Positions 51,884 to 60,335 of a stretch of 64,000 nucleotides of DNA are shown in pieces. Source of the stretch: an uncultured Clostridia bacterium (GTDB lineage: Bacteria; Bacillota_A; Clostridia; TANB77; CAG-508); assembly GCA_947625985.1 (NCBI GenBank), contig CANQQF010000005.1, positions 13,491-77,490 of the forward strand. The letters run 5' to 3'. A program made the position numbers and the translations under genes. Under the pieces are notes generated by a model. The model saw only the letters and a program-made list of their open reading frames with translations, was not told the DNA's origin and did no database searches. Position 1 is the first letter of the stretch. Each line of letters starts with the position of its first letter.

Positions 51884-52687
51884 TTATTTTTCAAAATCAT
51901 CTATGCTTCTTATCTCATATCCTTTTTCTTTTATTTGTTTTATAACATCTCCTAAAATATCTCTATTTGTTTTAGATGTTGCATGTAAAAGCATTACTTC
52001 TCCATTATGTAGGTTACTAAATATTTTATTTTTTGCGTTTTCAACACTTGGTTGGTCGTTTTCATCCCAATCAGCATATGCAAATGACCACATTACGGTT
52101 TGATATCCTAATGAATTAGATAAAGCTAGACTTTTTTGACTATATTCTCCTTTTGGAGGTCTAATATATTTCATTTCATAATTGAATTTTTCTTTTACAG
52201 CATCATGTAATTTCATAACTTCATCTTTTAATATTGCTTCATCTAGTCCTGGCATACTTTTATGATTAACTGTATGATTACCTATAATATTTCCATTATC
52301 AATCATCTTTTGAATTAATTCACTTGCTGTATTAACGTAGTGAGCTGTAATAAAAAAAGTTGCCGTTACATCATTTTCTTTTAATGTATTTAAAATATCT
52401 TCTGTATATCCTGCCTCATATCCTAAATCAAATGTTAAATAAATTACTTTTTTATCTTTATTTCCCATATATATTCCATTATTTTCGTCCATCAGTTGTT
52501 TATTTACTGTTCCTACATCAGGTTGTTCATTATTATCATTTCTTTTTATTCCCCATTCAATTTTTTTTGTAGAAAGATTTTCAGCACTTACAGATAATGT
52601 TTCTTCCTTTTTTAATAAAAAAAGTATTGCATATCCCAATATTAATAGCATAACTAAAATTAATATTTTTAAAATATTTTTTTTCAT
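51884..52687 (-). CDS. pdaA: PdaA-type polysaccharide deacetylase
   Basis: 267 aa, secreted or anchored via a TM at about 5-25. NodB-fold deacetylase: YLTFDLGYEAGYTEDIL matches the PdaA subgroup (TFDxGYExGYT), NGNIIGNHTVNHKSMPGL has the metal-binding His pair, YIRPPKGEYSQKSL and TVMWSFAYADWDENDQP are conserved, and EVMLLHATSKTNRDIL is the last motif. PdaA removes acetyl groups from MurNAc to make muramic delta-lactam in the spore cortex. It fits the spore role of its downstream neighbours yqfC and yqfD. SD AAGGAG before the ATG. Confidence 0.88.
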   Translation of the reverse strand: MKKNILKILILVMLLILGYAILFLLKKEETLSVSAENLSTKKIEWGIKRNDNNEQPDVGTVNKQLMDENNGIYMGNKDKKVIYLTFDLGYEAGYTEDILNTLKENDVTATFFITAHYVNTASELIQKMIDNGNIIGNHTVNHKSMPGLDEAILKDEVMKLHDAVKEKFNYEMKYIRPPKGEYSQKSLALSNSLGYQTVMWSFAYADWDENDQPSVENAKNKIFSNLHNGEVMLLHATSKTNRDILGDVIKQIKEKGYEIRSIDDFEK

Positions 52688-52761
52688 ATAAACTCCTTAT
52701 TTTTAATTTTTATATTTATATATATTATTTTTATAAATATTTTATGAATATTTAAACAATA

Positions 52762-52798
52762 AAAAAGAGTGTTTAAAACAATTCTAAACACTCTTTTT
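52762..52798 (-). terminator. Terminator of the ROK kinase gene
   Basis: Perfect 14-bp stem AAAAAGAGTGTTTA/TAAACACTCTTTTT with a 9-base loop and a T run on the minus strand, about 35 bases after the ROK stop and before the pdaA gene. Confidence 0.8.
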
Positions 52799-52834
52799 AT
52801 ATATTAAAATTAATCCAAACTATTTAAATAATTT

Positions 52835-53740
52835 TTATAATGTTGCACCAATTATTCCTGCATCATTTCCTAAAACTGCACAAGAAATTTGAATTTCTTC
52901 CCTTTTATTGAATAATAAATTTTTTTCTTTAATTCTTTTTTTTAATCTTTCTAATAAAACACCTTCAAAATAAACAAAACTGCCACCAATTCCAATTTCT
53001 TGTGGTTCAAATATGTTTATAAGGTTTGCAATTCCAATTGACAAATAATCAATAAATTCGTCAATTGTATTTTCTATTTTTTTATAATTTTTATCTCCTG
53101 GTTTGTTTGAACGAATTATTCTTAAAAGTTCTTCTCCTCTTGTCTTTTCTGTAAATCCAAGCTCTTTCCTTAAATTGTTTTTTAGAACTTTCATTGAAGC
53201 ATATGTTTCAAAACATCCATGGTTTCCACAATTACATTTTTTTCCACCTTTTTCTATTACCATATGTCCTACTTCAGTACCAGGATACTCTCCAGTATTA
53301 AGTAGTTTTCCATCTATAATAACAGCTCCACCTATACCTGTTCCTAAAGTTAAGAATATGCTTCTTTTATTTCCTTTTAAACAACCTATTTTGTTTTCTG
53401 CTAGTGCTGCACACTTTGCATCATTACGGATTGTTACAGGTATTTTTAAAGTTTTTTCAAGAATTTCTTTGATTTTATATTCTTCTTTTATTCCTAAATT
53501 TACTGACTTTAAAATACTTCCTTCAAAAATCGTTCCTGGTACAGCCATTCCAATAATTGATATGTCATATTTTTCTTTTAATTCTTTTATGTTTTGAATT
53601 ATGTATTCTTCTATACTTTTTCTTATATTCTTTTTTTCTTCTTTTGTTAGTCGTTTTTCTTTCTTTTCAATAATCTTGTCATAGTTGTCTACTACACCAA
53701 TTCCTATATGACTTCCACCTAAATCAATTCCTACTTTCAT
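52835..53740 (-). CDS. ROK-family glucokinase
   Basis: 301-aa sugar kinase, probably phosphorylating glucose or a related hexose with ATP. N-terminal ATPase phosphate loop VGIDLGGSHIGIGVVD; FLTLGTGIGGAVIIDGKLL; zinc site and ROK signature CNCGNHGCFETYAS; catalytic region with PGTEVGHMVIEKGG (His of the zinc site). The frame opens at 53755, but GGAGG is eight bases from the ATG at 53740, which is also where the conserved start lies. It follows pilC with only a hairpin between, so it could be read together with the pilus operon. Confidence 0.9.
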   Translation of the reverse strand: MKVGIDLGGSHIGIGVVDNYDKIIEKKEKRLTKEEKKNIRKSIEEYIIQNIKELKEKYDISIIGMAVPGTIFEGSILKSVNLGIKEEYKIKEILEKTLKIPVTIRNDAKCAALAENKIGCLKGNKRSIFLTLGTGIGGAVIIDGKLLNTGEYPGTEVGHMVIEKGGKKCNCGNHGCFETYASMKVLKNNLRKELGFTEKTRGEELLRIIRSNKPGDKNYKKIENTIDEFIDYLSIGIANLINIFEPQEIGIGGSFVYFEGVLLERLKKRIKEKNLLFNKREEIQISCAVLGNDAGIIGATL

Positions 53741-53759
53741 TACTATATCCTCCATTTTT

Positions 53760-53790
53760 AATAAACTGCGGCATTTTTCCGCAGTTTATT
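53760..53790. other. Strong hairpin between pilC and the ROK kinase gene
   Basis: A 12-bp stem AATAAACTGCGG/CCGCAGTTTATT with a 7-base loop (53760-53771 with 53779-53790). On the minus strand it is followed by AAAAATGG, not by a run of T, and lies 10 to 20 bases before the ribosome site of the kinase gene. It may be an RNA processing/stability element or a weak terminator. Confidence 0.6.
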
Positions 53791-53801
53791 AAAATTATTT
53801 T

Positions 53802-55166
53802 TTATACTCCATAAGCAGAGAATAAGAAGTTACCCATATATACTTGAATACAAGGTACTAATACGACTAATACAAAGAAGATTAATACTAATCCGACAAC
53901 ACCATAAACAATTTCAGGTAGAATAGTCATAATTCTATCCATTGTCTGATTTACCTCTACTTCCATATATTCTATCAGTTTTTTCATCATCTCAATTAAG
54001 TCTGTTTTCATACCTATATTTAACATCTCAATAACCATAGGAGATGCTAATCCAGAGTTTTCTATTGGATCTATCCATGATGAACCTGTTATTACATTTT
54101 TTATTGATGATTCTATTATAGATAATAATACACCATTTTTAACAACATTTTTGCTAACATCTAAAGCATCTTGGATTCTTAGTCCATTTTGTAAATTTAA
54201 ATATACTGCTTTCAAAAATCTTACAAAATCAAGTGAAAATATTAATTTTCCAAAAATAGGCATTTTATATTTAAAATAATGAAAATTATATTTTCCCTGA
54301 GGTGTATTTATATAATATATAATTCCTACAATTGCAGCTATTAATATTGCTGTTGGTATATACCAATATTTCAAAAAGACATCAACAACGTTTGAAAACC
54401 AAAGTGTGATTGTAGGCAATGTTTCTGTAGTACCCACTTGATCAAAAACAGTTTGAATAGCTGGTATTGCAAATAATGTTCCTGCAAATAAAAGAATTAA
54501 TAAACCAAAAAATTGTACTAAATTTGGTATTAAAATCTTTTTTAGTCTCTTGTTTAATGTTTCTGTATCTTCTAGATATTTTATTGCTTGTTCTAGAGAA
54601 CTTATAAAAGAACCAGAAAGCTCTCCAACTTTAATCATATTAACATATAGATATGGAAAGATATTTTCATATTTTTCCATTGTTACATACATACTTTCTC
54701 CAAGCTCTATACCTTGAAGCATTTCTTCTAATATTGCTTTAAATGTTGGATTATCGGTACTTCTTATTATTGTATTTAAAGCATGTATGTTATTAAAATT
54801 TGACTTTTTTAATAAATAAAAATTTTCCGTAAATATTATTAAATCTCTTCTCGTAACTTTTGCGCCAATTGTAAGATATGTTTTTATTCTTTCCTTTATT
54901 GCACTATTCTTTCCATTTTTTATATTGTCTTTAGTATTTACATTTTGCATCATTTCTAATATTTGGTGTGCATCTTTTGATCTTTTCTTTCTAGGTGTGG
55001 CAGATATTTTTATTCCTAAGCTTCCGCCTCCTACTTCTTGTATTTTAATTGGCGTCAATTTATTATCTTTAAGAATTTTTATTAATCTACTTCTACTAGG
55101 TGAATCAACTTTATTTTTAACAATTTCACCTCTTGAATTAATAGCCTTAAATGTAAATATTGGCAT
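53802..55166 (-). CDS. pilC: Type IV pilus inner-membrane platform protein PilC
   Basis: 454-aa polytopic protein of the T2SSF family, the platform on which pilus assembly is driven. N-terminal segment MPIFTFKAINSRGEIVK is the usual start; two T2SSF domains at about 120-245 (TENFYLLKKSNFNNIHAL; MIKVGELSGSFISSLEQA) and 320-450 (DFVRFLKAVYLNLQNGLR; MLNIGMKTDLIEMMKKLI), with TM segments near 210-235, 262-282 and 425-447. About 50 residues longer than the common PilC because of a charged insert at 50-105. It follows pilB, 12 bases downstream, and ends the pilus genes. Confidence 0.92.
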   Translation of the reverse strand: MPIFTFKAINSRGEIVKNKVDSPSRSRLIKILKDNKLTPIKIQEVGGGSLGIKISATPRKKRSKDAHQILEMMQNVNTKDNIKNGKNSAIKERIKTYLTIGAKVTRRDLIIFTENFYLLKKSNFNNIHALNTIIRSTDNPTFKAILEEMLQGIELGESMYVTMEKYENIFPYLYVNMIKVGELSGSFISSLEQAIKYLEDTETLNKRLKKILIPNLVQFFGLLILLFAGTLFAIPAIQTVFDQVGTTETLPTITLWFSNVVDVFLKYWYIPTAILIAAIVGIIYYINTPQGKYNFHYFKYKMPIFGKLIFSLDFVRFLKAVYLNLQNGLRIQDALDVSKNVVKNGVLLSIIESSIKNVITGSSWIDPIENSGLASPMVIEMLNIGMKTDLIEMMKKLIEYMEVEVNQTMDRIMTILPEIVYGVVGLVLIFFVLVVLVPCIQVYMGNFLFSAYGV

Positions 55167-55178
55167 TATTACTTCCTC

Positions 55179-56813
55179 CTAATATATTGCAAGTTTTCTA
55201 TTAAGTTCTTCTAATGTTGTATATCCTTGAATTATTTTATTAATTCCATCTACTATTAATGGTTTAAATCCATTCTTTAACGCCTTTCTTCTTATTTCTA
55301 TACTTGATGTTCCATTCATTATTAATTCCTTTATATCTTCTGTTATGTGTAGTATTTCAAAAATTCCTATTCTCTCATAATAACCTGTATTATTACAATG
55401 TTTACATCCAACTGGTTCATAGGTATTTCCACTTAAGTCAAATTTTACTCCATATTTTTCTCCAATTTTTGTAATTATTTCTTTTTCTTTTTCATTATAT
55501 GGTCTTTCTTTTCTACATTCACTACAAACTCTTCTTACTAGTCTTTCTGATATTGATGTAGAAAGTGTACTTGCAATATCATAATCAGATAATCCCATTT
55601 TTCTTAATCTTGTAATTGTTTCAATACTATCTATTGTATGAAGTGTTGTTAAAACATAATGTCCTGTTTGTCCAGCTTGGATAGCAATTTCTCCTGTTTG
55701 CGCATCACGAATTTCTCCAACTAAAATAATATCAGGATCTTGCCTTAAAACATTTCTTAATACAGTTGAAAAAGATGATCTTCTTTCATCAATTTCAATT
55801 TGATTTAATCCTTCTATTCTTATTTCTACAGGATCTTCTATAGTTGTAATATTTATTTCTGGTTTATTCAAGAAATTCATCATACTATATAACGTAGTTG
55901 TTTTTCCTTCTCCTGTAGGAGCTGCTACAACTACTATACTATTTCTTTTATCTATAGTTGATTTTAACTCTTCTTCGGTTCCTGGAAAACCTAATTCAAA
56001 TGCACTTCTTACATTTGAATTTTTCTTTAATAATCTTAAAACAAATTTTTCTCCATATACATTAGGCTGAGCTGCAACACGAATACTATAATTTTCAAAT
56101 GTTAGTATTCTACCATCTTGTGCTTCTTGTTTTTCTTGGTGCATATTAGAGATTGCTTTTAATCTACCTATAATTTGTGACTGTCTAGATTTAGGTAATT
56201 TAGCTGCTGTAATTAATTGTCCATCTATTCTATATCTAACACGTATCCATTCAGACATTGGCTCTATATGGATATCACTTGCCCTTTTTTCAATTCCTGT
56301 TCTTATTATATTGTCAACTAATGTTGTAATATTTGATGTATTATCTTCTTTTACATCATTTAAATTTACTTTGTCTAAATTTTCTAATATTTGTGTCATA
56401 TCTCTTTCAAAAGTAATATATGGAACCATCGAAAATCCTTTATTAGATAATATTATTCTAACTTTTTCTATTCCTTCTCTATCTGTAGAATTAGAAAATA
56501 CAACTTTCGCTATTCCGTCTGAAACTTGAATAGGTAATACTTTATATTTTAAAGCAATTTCTTTAGAAATATAATCTATAAGATTGGTATTTACATCTTG
56601 TTTATTTAATATTATTCCTTTTATTCCTACTATTTCTCCTATAGCTCTAATAAGTCTCTCAGGGTCTGCTAAGTTTAGTTCATGTATTATATCTCCTAAT
56701 TTTTTATCAAGATGTATTTTTTGATACTCTAATGCTTTTTGAATATCTACTTCTTTAACAATCCCCCTTTTAACCAGTTCAACACCAATTGGTTGTCTAC
56801 TTCTCATCTCCAT
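55179..56813 (-). CDS. pilB: Type IV pilus extension ATPase PilB
   Basis: 544-aa hexameric secretion ATPase that powers pilus extension. Order: N-terminal MshEN-like domain 1-145, N2 domain with RASDIHIEPMSEWIRVRYRIDG, then the ATPase with Walker A APTGEGKT (residues 298-305), an Asp box (TTIEDPVEI), Walker B ILVGEIRDAQT and His box GQTGHYVLTTLH. A four-Cys zinc motif CSECRKER...CKHCNNTG follows, as in PilB and GspE. Walker A has Ala and Glu at positions usually Gly and Ser. No PilT retraction ATPase appears in this window. It lies directly upstream of pilC. Confidence 0.96.
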   Translation of the reverse strand: MEMRSRQPIGVELVKRGIVKEVDIQKALEYQKIHLDKKLGDIIHELNLADPERLIRAIGEIVGIKGIILNKQDVNTNLIDYISKEIALKYKVLPIQVSDGIAKVVFSNSTDREGIEKVRIILSNKGFSMVPYITFERDMTQILENLDKVNLNDVKEDNTSNITTLVDNIIRTGIEKRASDIHIEPMSEWIRVRYRIDGQLITAAKLPKSRQSQIIGRLKAISNMHQEKQEAQDGRILTFENYSIRVAAQPNVYGEKFVLRLLKKNSNVRSAFELGFPGTEEELKSTIDKRNSIVVVAAPTGEGKTTTLYSMMNFLNKPEINITTIEDPVEIRIEGLNQIEIDERRSSFSTVLRNVLRQDPDIILVGEIRDAQTGEIAIQAGQTGHYVLTTLHTIDSIETITRLRKMGLSDYDIASTLSTSISERLVRRVCSECRKERPYNEKEKEIITKIGEKYGVKFDLSGNTYEPVGCKHCNNTGYYERIGIFEILHITEDIKELIMNGTSSIEIRRKALKNGFKPLIVDGINKIIQGYTTLEELNRKLAIY

Positions 56814-56842
56814 AATTTTTATCCTTTCTTGTATTAAAAGTT

Positions 56843-57286
56843 TTAACTGTTTAATGCATAAGTATTTGTCTTTTGTTGATCGTTTTGTGTTAATTGATAA
56901 TGTACTTTTACAACGTCCTTTCCATTATTCTTTGTGCTTTCAAAATGTATATTATAAACATCTTGGCAAATTTTAACTTTTCCTCTATATATACTATTGT
57001 TTATAAATGTGTACTGAGTTCCATCTGAAAAAACTATATAATCTTCATTTCCCGTTTTTGAACATTCTAGTACAGCCATTTTAGTTTTATTAATATCCTC
57101 AATAAGGAAACTAGTGAAACGTGTGAATTCTTGTGTTACATCTATATTTTTCTCAGTTTCATCTATATTCGAATAGAAAAAGCCTGTAAATAATGAAATA
57201 ACACTCACAACAACCAATAAAATTATTATATAAATAATTAATGATGTTAATCCAACTCCTTTTTCAGATTTAATAGCTACTTTCAT
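56843..57286 (-). CDS. Minor pilin-like protein
   Basis: 147 aa. Begins with a short basic leader ending KSEKG, followed by VGLTSLIIYIIILLVVVSVISLF, a prepilin-like hydrophobic helix, and a small C-terminal beta domain. The canonical Glu at position +5 is absent. The frame opens at TTG 57304, but AAAGGAGA is six bases from the ATG at 57286, so this is the start (one base after the stop of the previous gene). Location between the pilin-like gene and pilB supports a minor pilin or assembly role. Only moderate certainty. Confidence 0.7.
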   Translation of the reverse strand: MKVAIKSEKGVGLTSLIIYIIILLVVVSVISLFTGFFYSNIDETEKNIDVTQEFTRFTSFLIEDINKTKMAVLECSKTGNEDYIVFSDGTQYTFINNSIYRGKVKICQDVYNIHFESTKNNGKDVVKVHYQLTQNDQQKTNTYALNS

Positions 57287-57287
57287 A

Positions 57288-57710
57288 TTAGCTCTCCTTT
57301 GCAATAATAGTATTTAACTCTACTGATTGAACTTCTTTTCCAAGTTTATAATTTAAAACAACTTGCACTTCCTTAACATATCCTAATTGTGCTTTTGTAT
57401 TAGTAGCTGCATAATCCTTAATTATAGCAGTTTTTGAATATGCTGTATTATCAGCTATTGTTTCATTATTATAAACAGTTATTTCTTTCTTATTAGCATT
57501 TTCACTATTGAAATATGTTGAAGAATTCTGTTTAATTTCTTCTATTACTCCAATAGCATATTGAGTAGCTTGAGCTTTTCTTTCAACCTCTTTAGATACT
57601 ATTGTATAATTATTATATAGTCCAATTATAATACTACCAAATACTGCAATAACCAAAACTGCTATAATAACATCTGCACCTGTAAAGCCTTTCTGATTTC
57701 TTAAGTTCAT
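57288..57710 (-). CDS. Prepilin-like protein (minor pilin)
   Basis: 140 aa. Short leader MNLRNQKG followed by FTGADVIIAVLVIAVFGSIIIGLY, a type IV prepilin-like N-terminus with cleavage expected after Gly8; Asp instead of Glu occupies +5. A globular domain of about 100 residues follows. Stop and the next start are one base apart. It starts one base after the prepilin peptidase stop, within the pilus operon. Confidence 0.75.
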   Translation of the reverse strand: MNLRNQKGFTGADVIIAVLVIAVFGSIIIGLYNNYTIVSKEVERKAQATQYAIGVIEEIKQNSSTYFNSENANKKEITVYNNETIADNTAYSKTAIIKDYAATNTKAQLGYVKEVQVVLNYKLGKEVQSVELNTIIAKES

Positions 57711-57711
57711 T

Positions 57712-58548
57712 TTAGTTTCCTTTCCACATCATTAATTTACTGAAAATTATAACTACAAAGAATGTTATGACATTTGCCATTCCTAAATAGAAACCTATTG
57801 GCAATGTCTTATCATCTTTTACTATTTTACTTCTTTCTTTTTTTGTATTTTTCTTCAATTTTTTTATAAACATATATGCAGATACAATTAATAAAACATA
57901 TATTATCGTGCTAATTGTAATTTCATTTCCTGTAAATATTGCCATTGTTACGATTGTTAATAATATTCCATTATAATATGAATTTTTTGCATATTTTTTA
58001 AGTGTAATTGTATCAAATAGTAATATAAGTACGTAAAAAAATAAATATATAGCATATCTATATATACTAGGTGTACCTATTATGTATAAATATACTATAT
58101 ACATAAGTGATATCACGATTCCATATACAGATACTGATTTTTCAATTCTTCTATTTTCTTTTTCTGTAATTGCCATTAAAACTACAAATGTTAAATATAA
58201 TATCCAGAAAACATAATTTGTAACTACTTCAGGAGTTATATTATATATATTTAGTCCTATAAAATAAGCTAAAGCAACAAAAGTAATCCCAGATAATAAT
58301 TCTAAAATAAAATATCTTGGTCTTATTTTTTGCTTACAATATTTACATCTTCCCCTTAAAAAGATATAACTAAATACTGGTATTAAGTCCAAAACTCCAA
58401 GTTTGTGATTACAGTTAGGACAATAAGAATGTGTATGGGTTATATCTTGTTTTTTTGGTATTCTATATACTGCTAAAGTATAAAAACTGCCAAACAAAGT
58501 TCCTATAATAAATATTAATATATAAAAAATCAAGTTGTATATGTCCAT
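57712..58548 (-). CDS. Prepilin peptidase-like protein (A24 family), degenerate active site
   Basis: 278-aa polytopic protein. The N-terminal part matches the prepilin peptidase family: FGSFYTLAVYRIPK, HSYCPNCNHKLGVLDLIPVFSYIFLRGRCKYCKQKIRPRYFILELLSG, with two CxxC pairs. A membrane part with about seven segments follows and ends KTLPIGFYLGMANVITFF. The catalytic aspartates of A24 enzymes are expected in IDxxxxxIPD and GxGD; here I read AITEKENRRIEK and AKNSYYNGILL, without either Asp. It may be catalytically altered or inactive, or my reading of the alignment may be off. Followed directly by two pilin-like genes. Confidence 0.75.
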   Translation of the reverse strand: MDIYNLIFYILIFIIGTLFGSFYTLAVYRIPKKQDITHTHSYCPNCNHKLGVLDLIPVFSYIFLRGRCKYCKQKIRPRYFILELLSGITFVALAYFIGLNIYNITPEVVTNYVFWILYLTFVVLMAITEKENRRIEKSVSVYGIVISLMYIVYLYIIGTPSIYRYAIYLFFYVLILLFDTITLKKYAKNSYYNGILLTIVTMAIFTGNEITISTIIYVLLIVSAYMFIKKLKKNTKKERSKIVKDDKTLPIGFYLGMANVITFFVVIIFSKLMMWKGN

Positions 58549-58586
58549 GTTATTTCTTCTCCATCTATAAATTATCCATATTCAAC

Positions 58587-58623
58587 TTTAGGAATATACT
58601 CTATATAAGCGCATATTCCTAAA
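58587..58623. other. Long inverted repeat between pilin and peptidase genes
   Basis: Perfect 11-bp arms TTTAGGAATAT (58587-58597) and ATATTCCTAAA (58613-58623) in the only non-coding gap of the pilus operon longer than 60 bases. No T run follows on the minus strand, so RNA stabilisation or attenuation is more likely than termination. Confidence 0.6.
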
Positions 58624-58641
58624 ATATCCATAGTTTTTATT

Positions 58642-59160
58642 TTAATTTCTAACAGCATCTGTACTTAATGCTGTATATTTTCTATATGTTATTTTTTCTT
58701 TTTCATTTTTAACTCTTTCAATTCTTCCCTCAATATCTGCTCCATATTTATCCGTATCTGGTGAATGCCAAGTGATTTTCACAACTGTACCAGTACCATT
58801 TTCACCATTTGATTTTTCTATAATATCTTTATGATATTCAGCTGTATAACTTCCAATCGAATTAGGTAGAGATTCACTATCCATTCCATTTTCTTCTAGA
58901 ATAAATTGACCATCTTTTTCATCTGGGATTGATGCTCCTTCATCATATTCTGCTGAATATAAATTAGCAAATATTCCATCTAAAGCTAAATTTATTCTAT
59001 CACATGCTTCTCCTCTTGCATTTTCAACTACTGCTTCTGTAGTTTTTTGTGGAATAGAACTTCTTTCATTTAACATTGCTATAGTTACGCCTGCTAAAAT
59101 TAATAGAACTATAATTGTTACTACTAAAGCTATTAAAGTTATCCCTTTGTTACCTCTCAT
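58642..59160 (-). CDS. Type IV pilin-like protein 3
   Basis: 172 aa. N-terminus MRGNKG then ITLIALVVTIIVLLILAGV, a prepilin with cleavage after Gly6 and a long hydrophobic alpha-1 helix; the usual Glu+5 is replaced by Ala. The stretch VVENARGEACDRINLALDGIFANLYSAEYDEGAS has clear similarity to the two paralogues at 59195 and 59729, so this is a diverged third copy. The C-terminal domain differs (KITWHSPDTDKYG in common). AGGAGG-type ribosome site. Third of three tandem pilin genes and probably a major or accessory pilin. Confidence 0.85.
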   Translation of the reverse strand: MRGNKGITLIALVVTIIVLLILAGVTIAMLNERSSIPQKTTEAVVENARGEACDRINLALDGIFANLYSAEYDEGASIPDEKDGQFILEENGMDSESLPNSIGSYTAEYHKDIIEKSNGENGTGTVVKITWHSPDTDKYGADIEGRIERVKNEKEKITYRKYTALSTDAVRN

Positions 59161-59194
59161 CGTTAAGTTTTTCCTCCTTTATTTCTTTTGTATA

Positions 59195-59683
59195 CTACTC
59201 CTCTCCAACTAAAGCTGCATGTACAATATATGGAACTTTTCCTTTTTCTGTTGTAACTCTTTCAATTGATCCTTGAATATCTCCGCCATATTTTACAGCA
59301 TCTGGTGTTTTCCAAGTTATTACTAAAACATTACCAGTTTTACTAGTAGTTGTATTTTCTTTTGTGTATTCAATTTCATATGATCCAACATCTCCAGATA
59401 CTGAACCCTCATCTATTCCATTTTGTTGTAATATCTCATCTCCATCCTCTGGAAGTGTTCCTGCATCATATTCTGCAGCAATTAAATCTGCAAATACACC
59501 ATTTAATGCAATATTTATTCTGTCACATGCTTCTCCTCTTGCTGTTTCTACATCTGCTTCTGTAGCCTTTTGTAGTATTCCGTTACTTCCTGTTAGCATT
59601 GCTATAGAAATTCCTGATAAGATTAATAATACTATTATTGTTATTACTAGAGCTATTAAAGTTATACCCTTATTGTTTTTCAT
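59195..59683 (-). CDS. Type IV pilin-like protein 2
   Basis: 162 aa. N-terminus MKNNKG then ITLIALVITIIVLLILSGI, cleaved after Gly6 if processed as a prepilin; Ala at +5. The first 80 or so residues are identical to those of the next gene (59729), while the part after ...GTLPE differs. SD AGGAGG before the ATG. Two cysteines are rare in the protein (only Cys in GEACDR is clear). Function: pilus fibre subunit or pseudopilin. Confidence 0.88.
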   Translation of the reverse strand: MKNNKGITLIALVITIIVLLILSGISIAMLTGSNGILQKATEADVETARGEACDRINIALNGVFADLIAAEYDAGTLPEDGDEILQQNGIDEGSVSGDVGSYEIEYTKENTTTSKTGNVLVITWKTPDAVKYGGDIQGSIERVTTEKGKVPYIVHAALVGEE

Positions 59684-59728
59684 TTTTTTATTTCCTCCTT
59701 TATTTTATATAAATTTTTATGTTACAAA

Positions 59729-60223
59729 TTAATCTGTAACTGCTGCTGTAACTTTATATGGCACTTTTCCTTTTTGTGTCGTAGATTTTTCAATTTTTCC
59801 TACTATGTTTTCACCATATTTTACTGTATCTGGTGAATTCCATGTTATTACTACAACATCACCTGTCGTTTTATCTTCTGGTTTTACATAAGTACAAGAA
59901 TAAGTTCCCACTCCTGATCCTAATGAAGCACTATCCATTCCATTTTCTTGTAATATCCATAATCCTGTGTTCGTATCCGAACTTGGTTCAGGTAATGTTC
60001 CTGCATCATACTCTGCAGCAATTAAATCTGCAAATACGCCGTTTAATGCAATGTTTATTCTGTCACATGCTTCTCCTCTTGCAGTCTCTACATCTGCTTC
60101 TGTAGCTTTTTGTAATATTCCATTACTTCCTGTTAGCATTGCTATAGAAATTCCTGATAATATTAATAGTACTATTATAGTAATTACTAAAGCTATTAAA
60201 GTTATACCTTTATTATTTTTCAT
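59729..60223 (-). CDS. Type IV pilin-like protein 1
   Basis: 164 aa, first of the three tandem pilin genes and a candidate for major pilin. The N-terminal half is identical in protein to that of the gene at 59195, with only silent changes in the DNA I compared. The C-terminal half diverges (GTYSCTYVKPEDKTTGDVVVITWNSPDTVKYG). The common KITW/VITW-x-(S/T)PDxxKYG segment is shared with both other paralogues. AGGAGG ribosome site seven bases before the ATG. Confidence 0.88.
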   Translation of the reverse strand: MKNNKGITLIALVITIIVLLILSGISIAMLTGSNGILQKATEADVETARGEACDRINIALNGVFADLIAAEYDAGTLPEPSSDTNTGLWILQENGMDSASLGSGVGTYSCTYVKPEDKTTGDVVVITWNSPDTVKYGENIVGKIEKSTTQKGKVPYKVTAAVTD

Positions 60224-60335
60224 TTTGTTTTCCTCCTATTTTTTAATTATTCAATTTCGGATACTTTTCTTTAGTTAATTGATCCATAATTGTTAATATA
60301 TGTTCAAGTTATTAAACATAACATTAAAGACTTTT

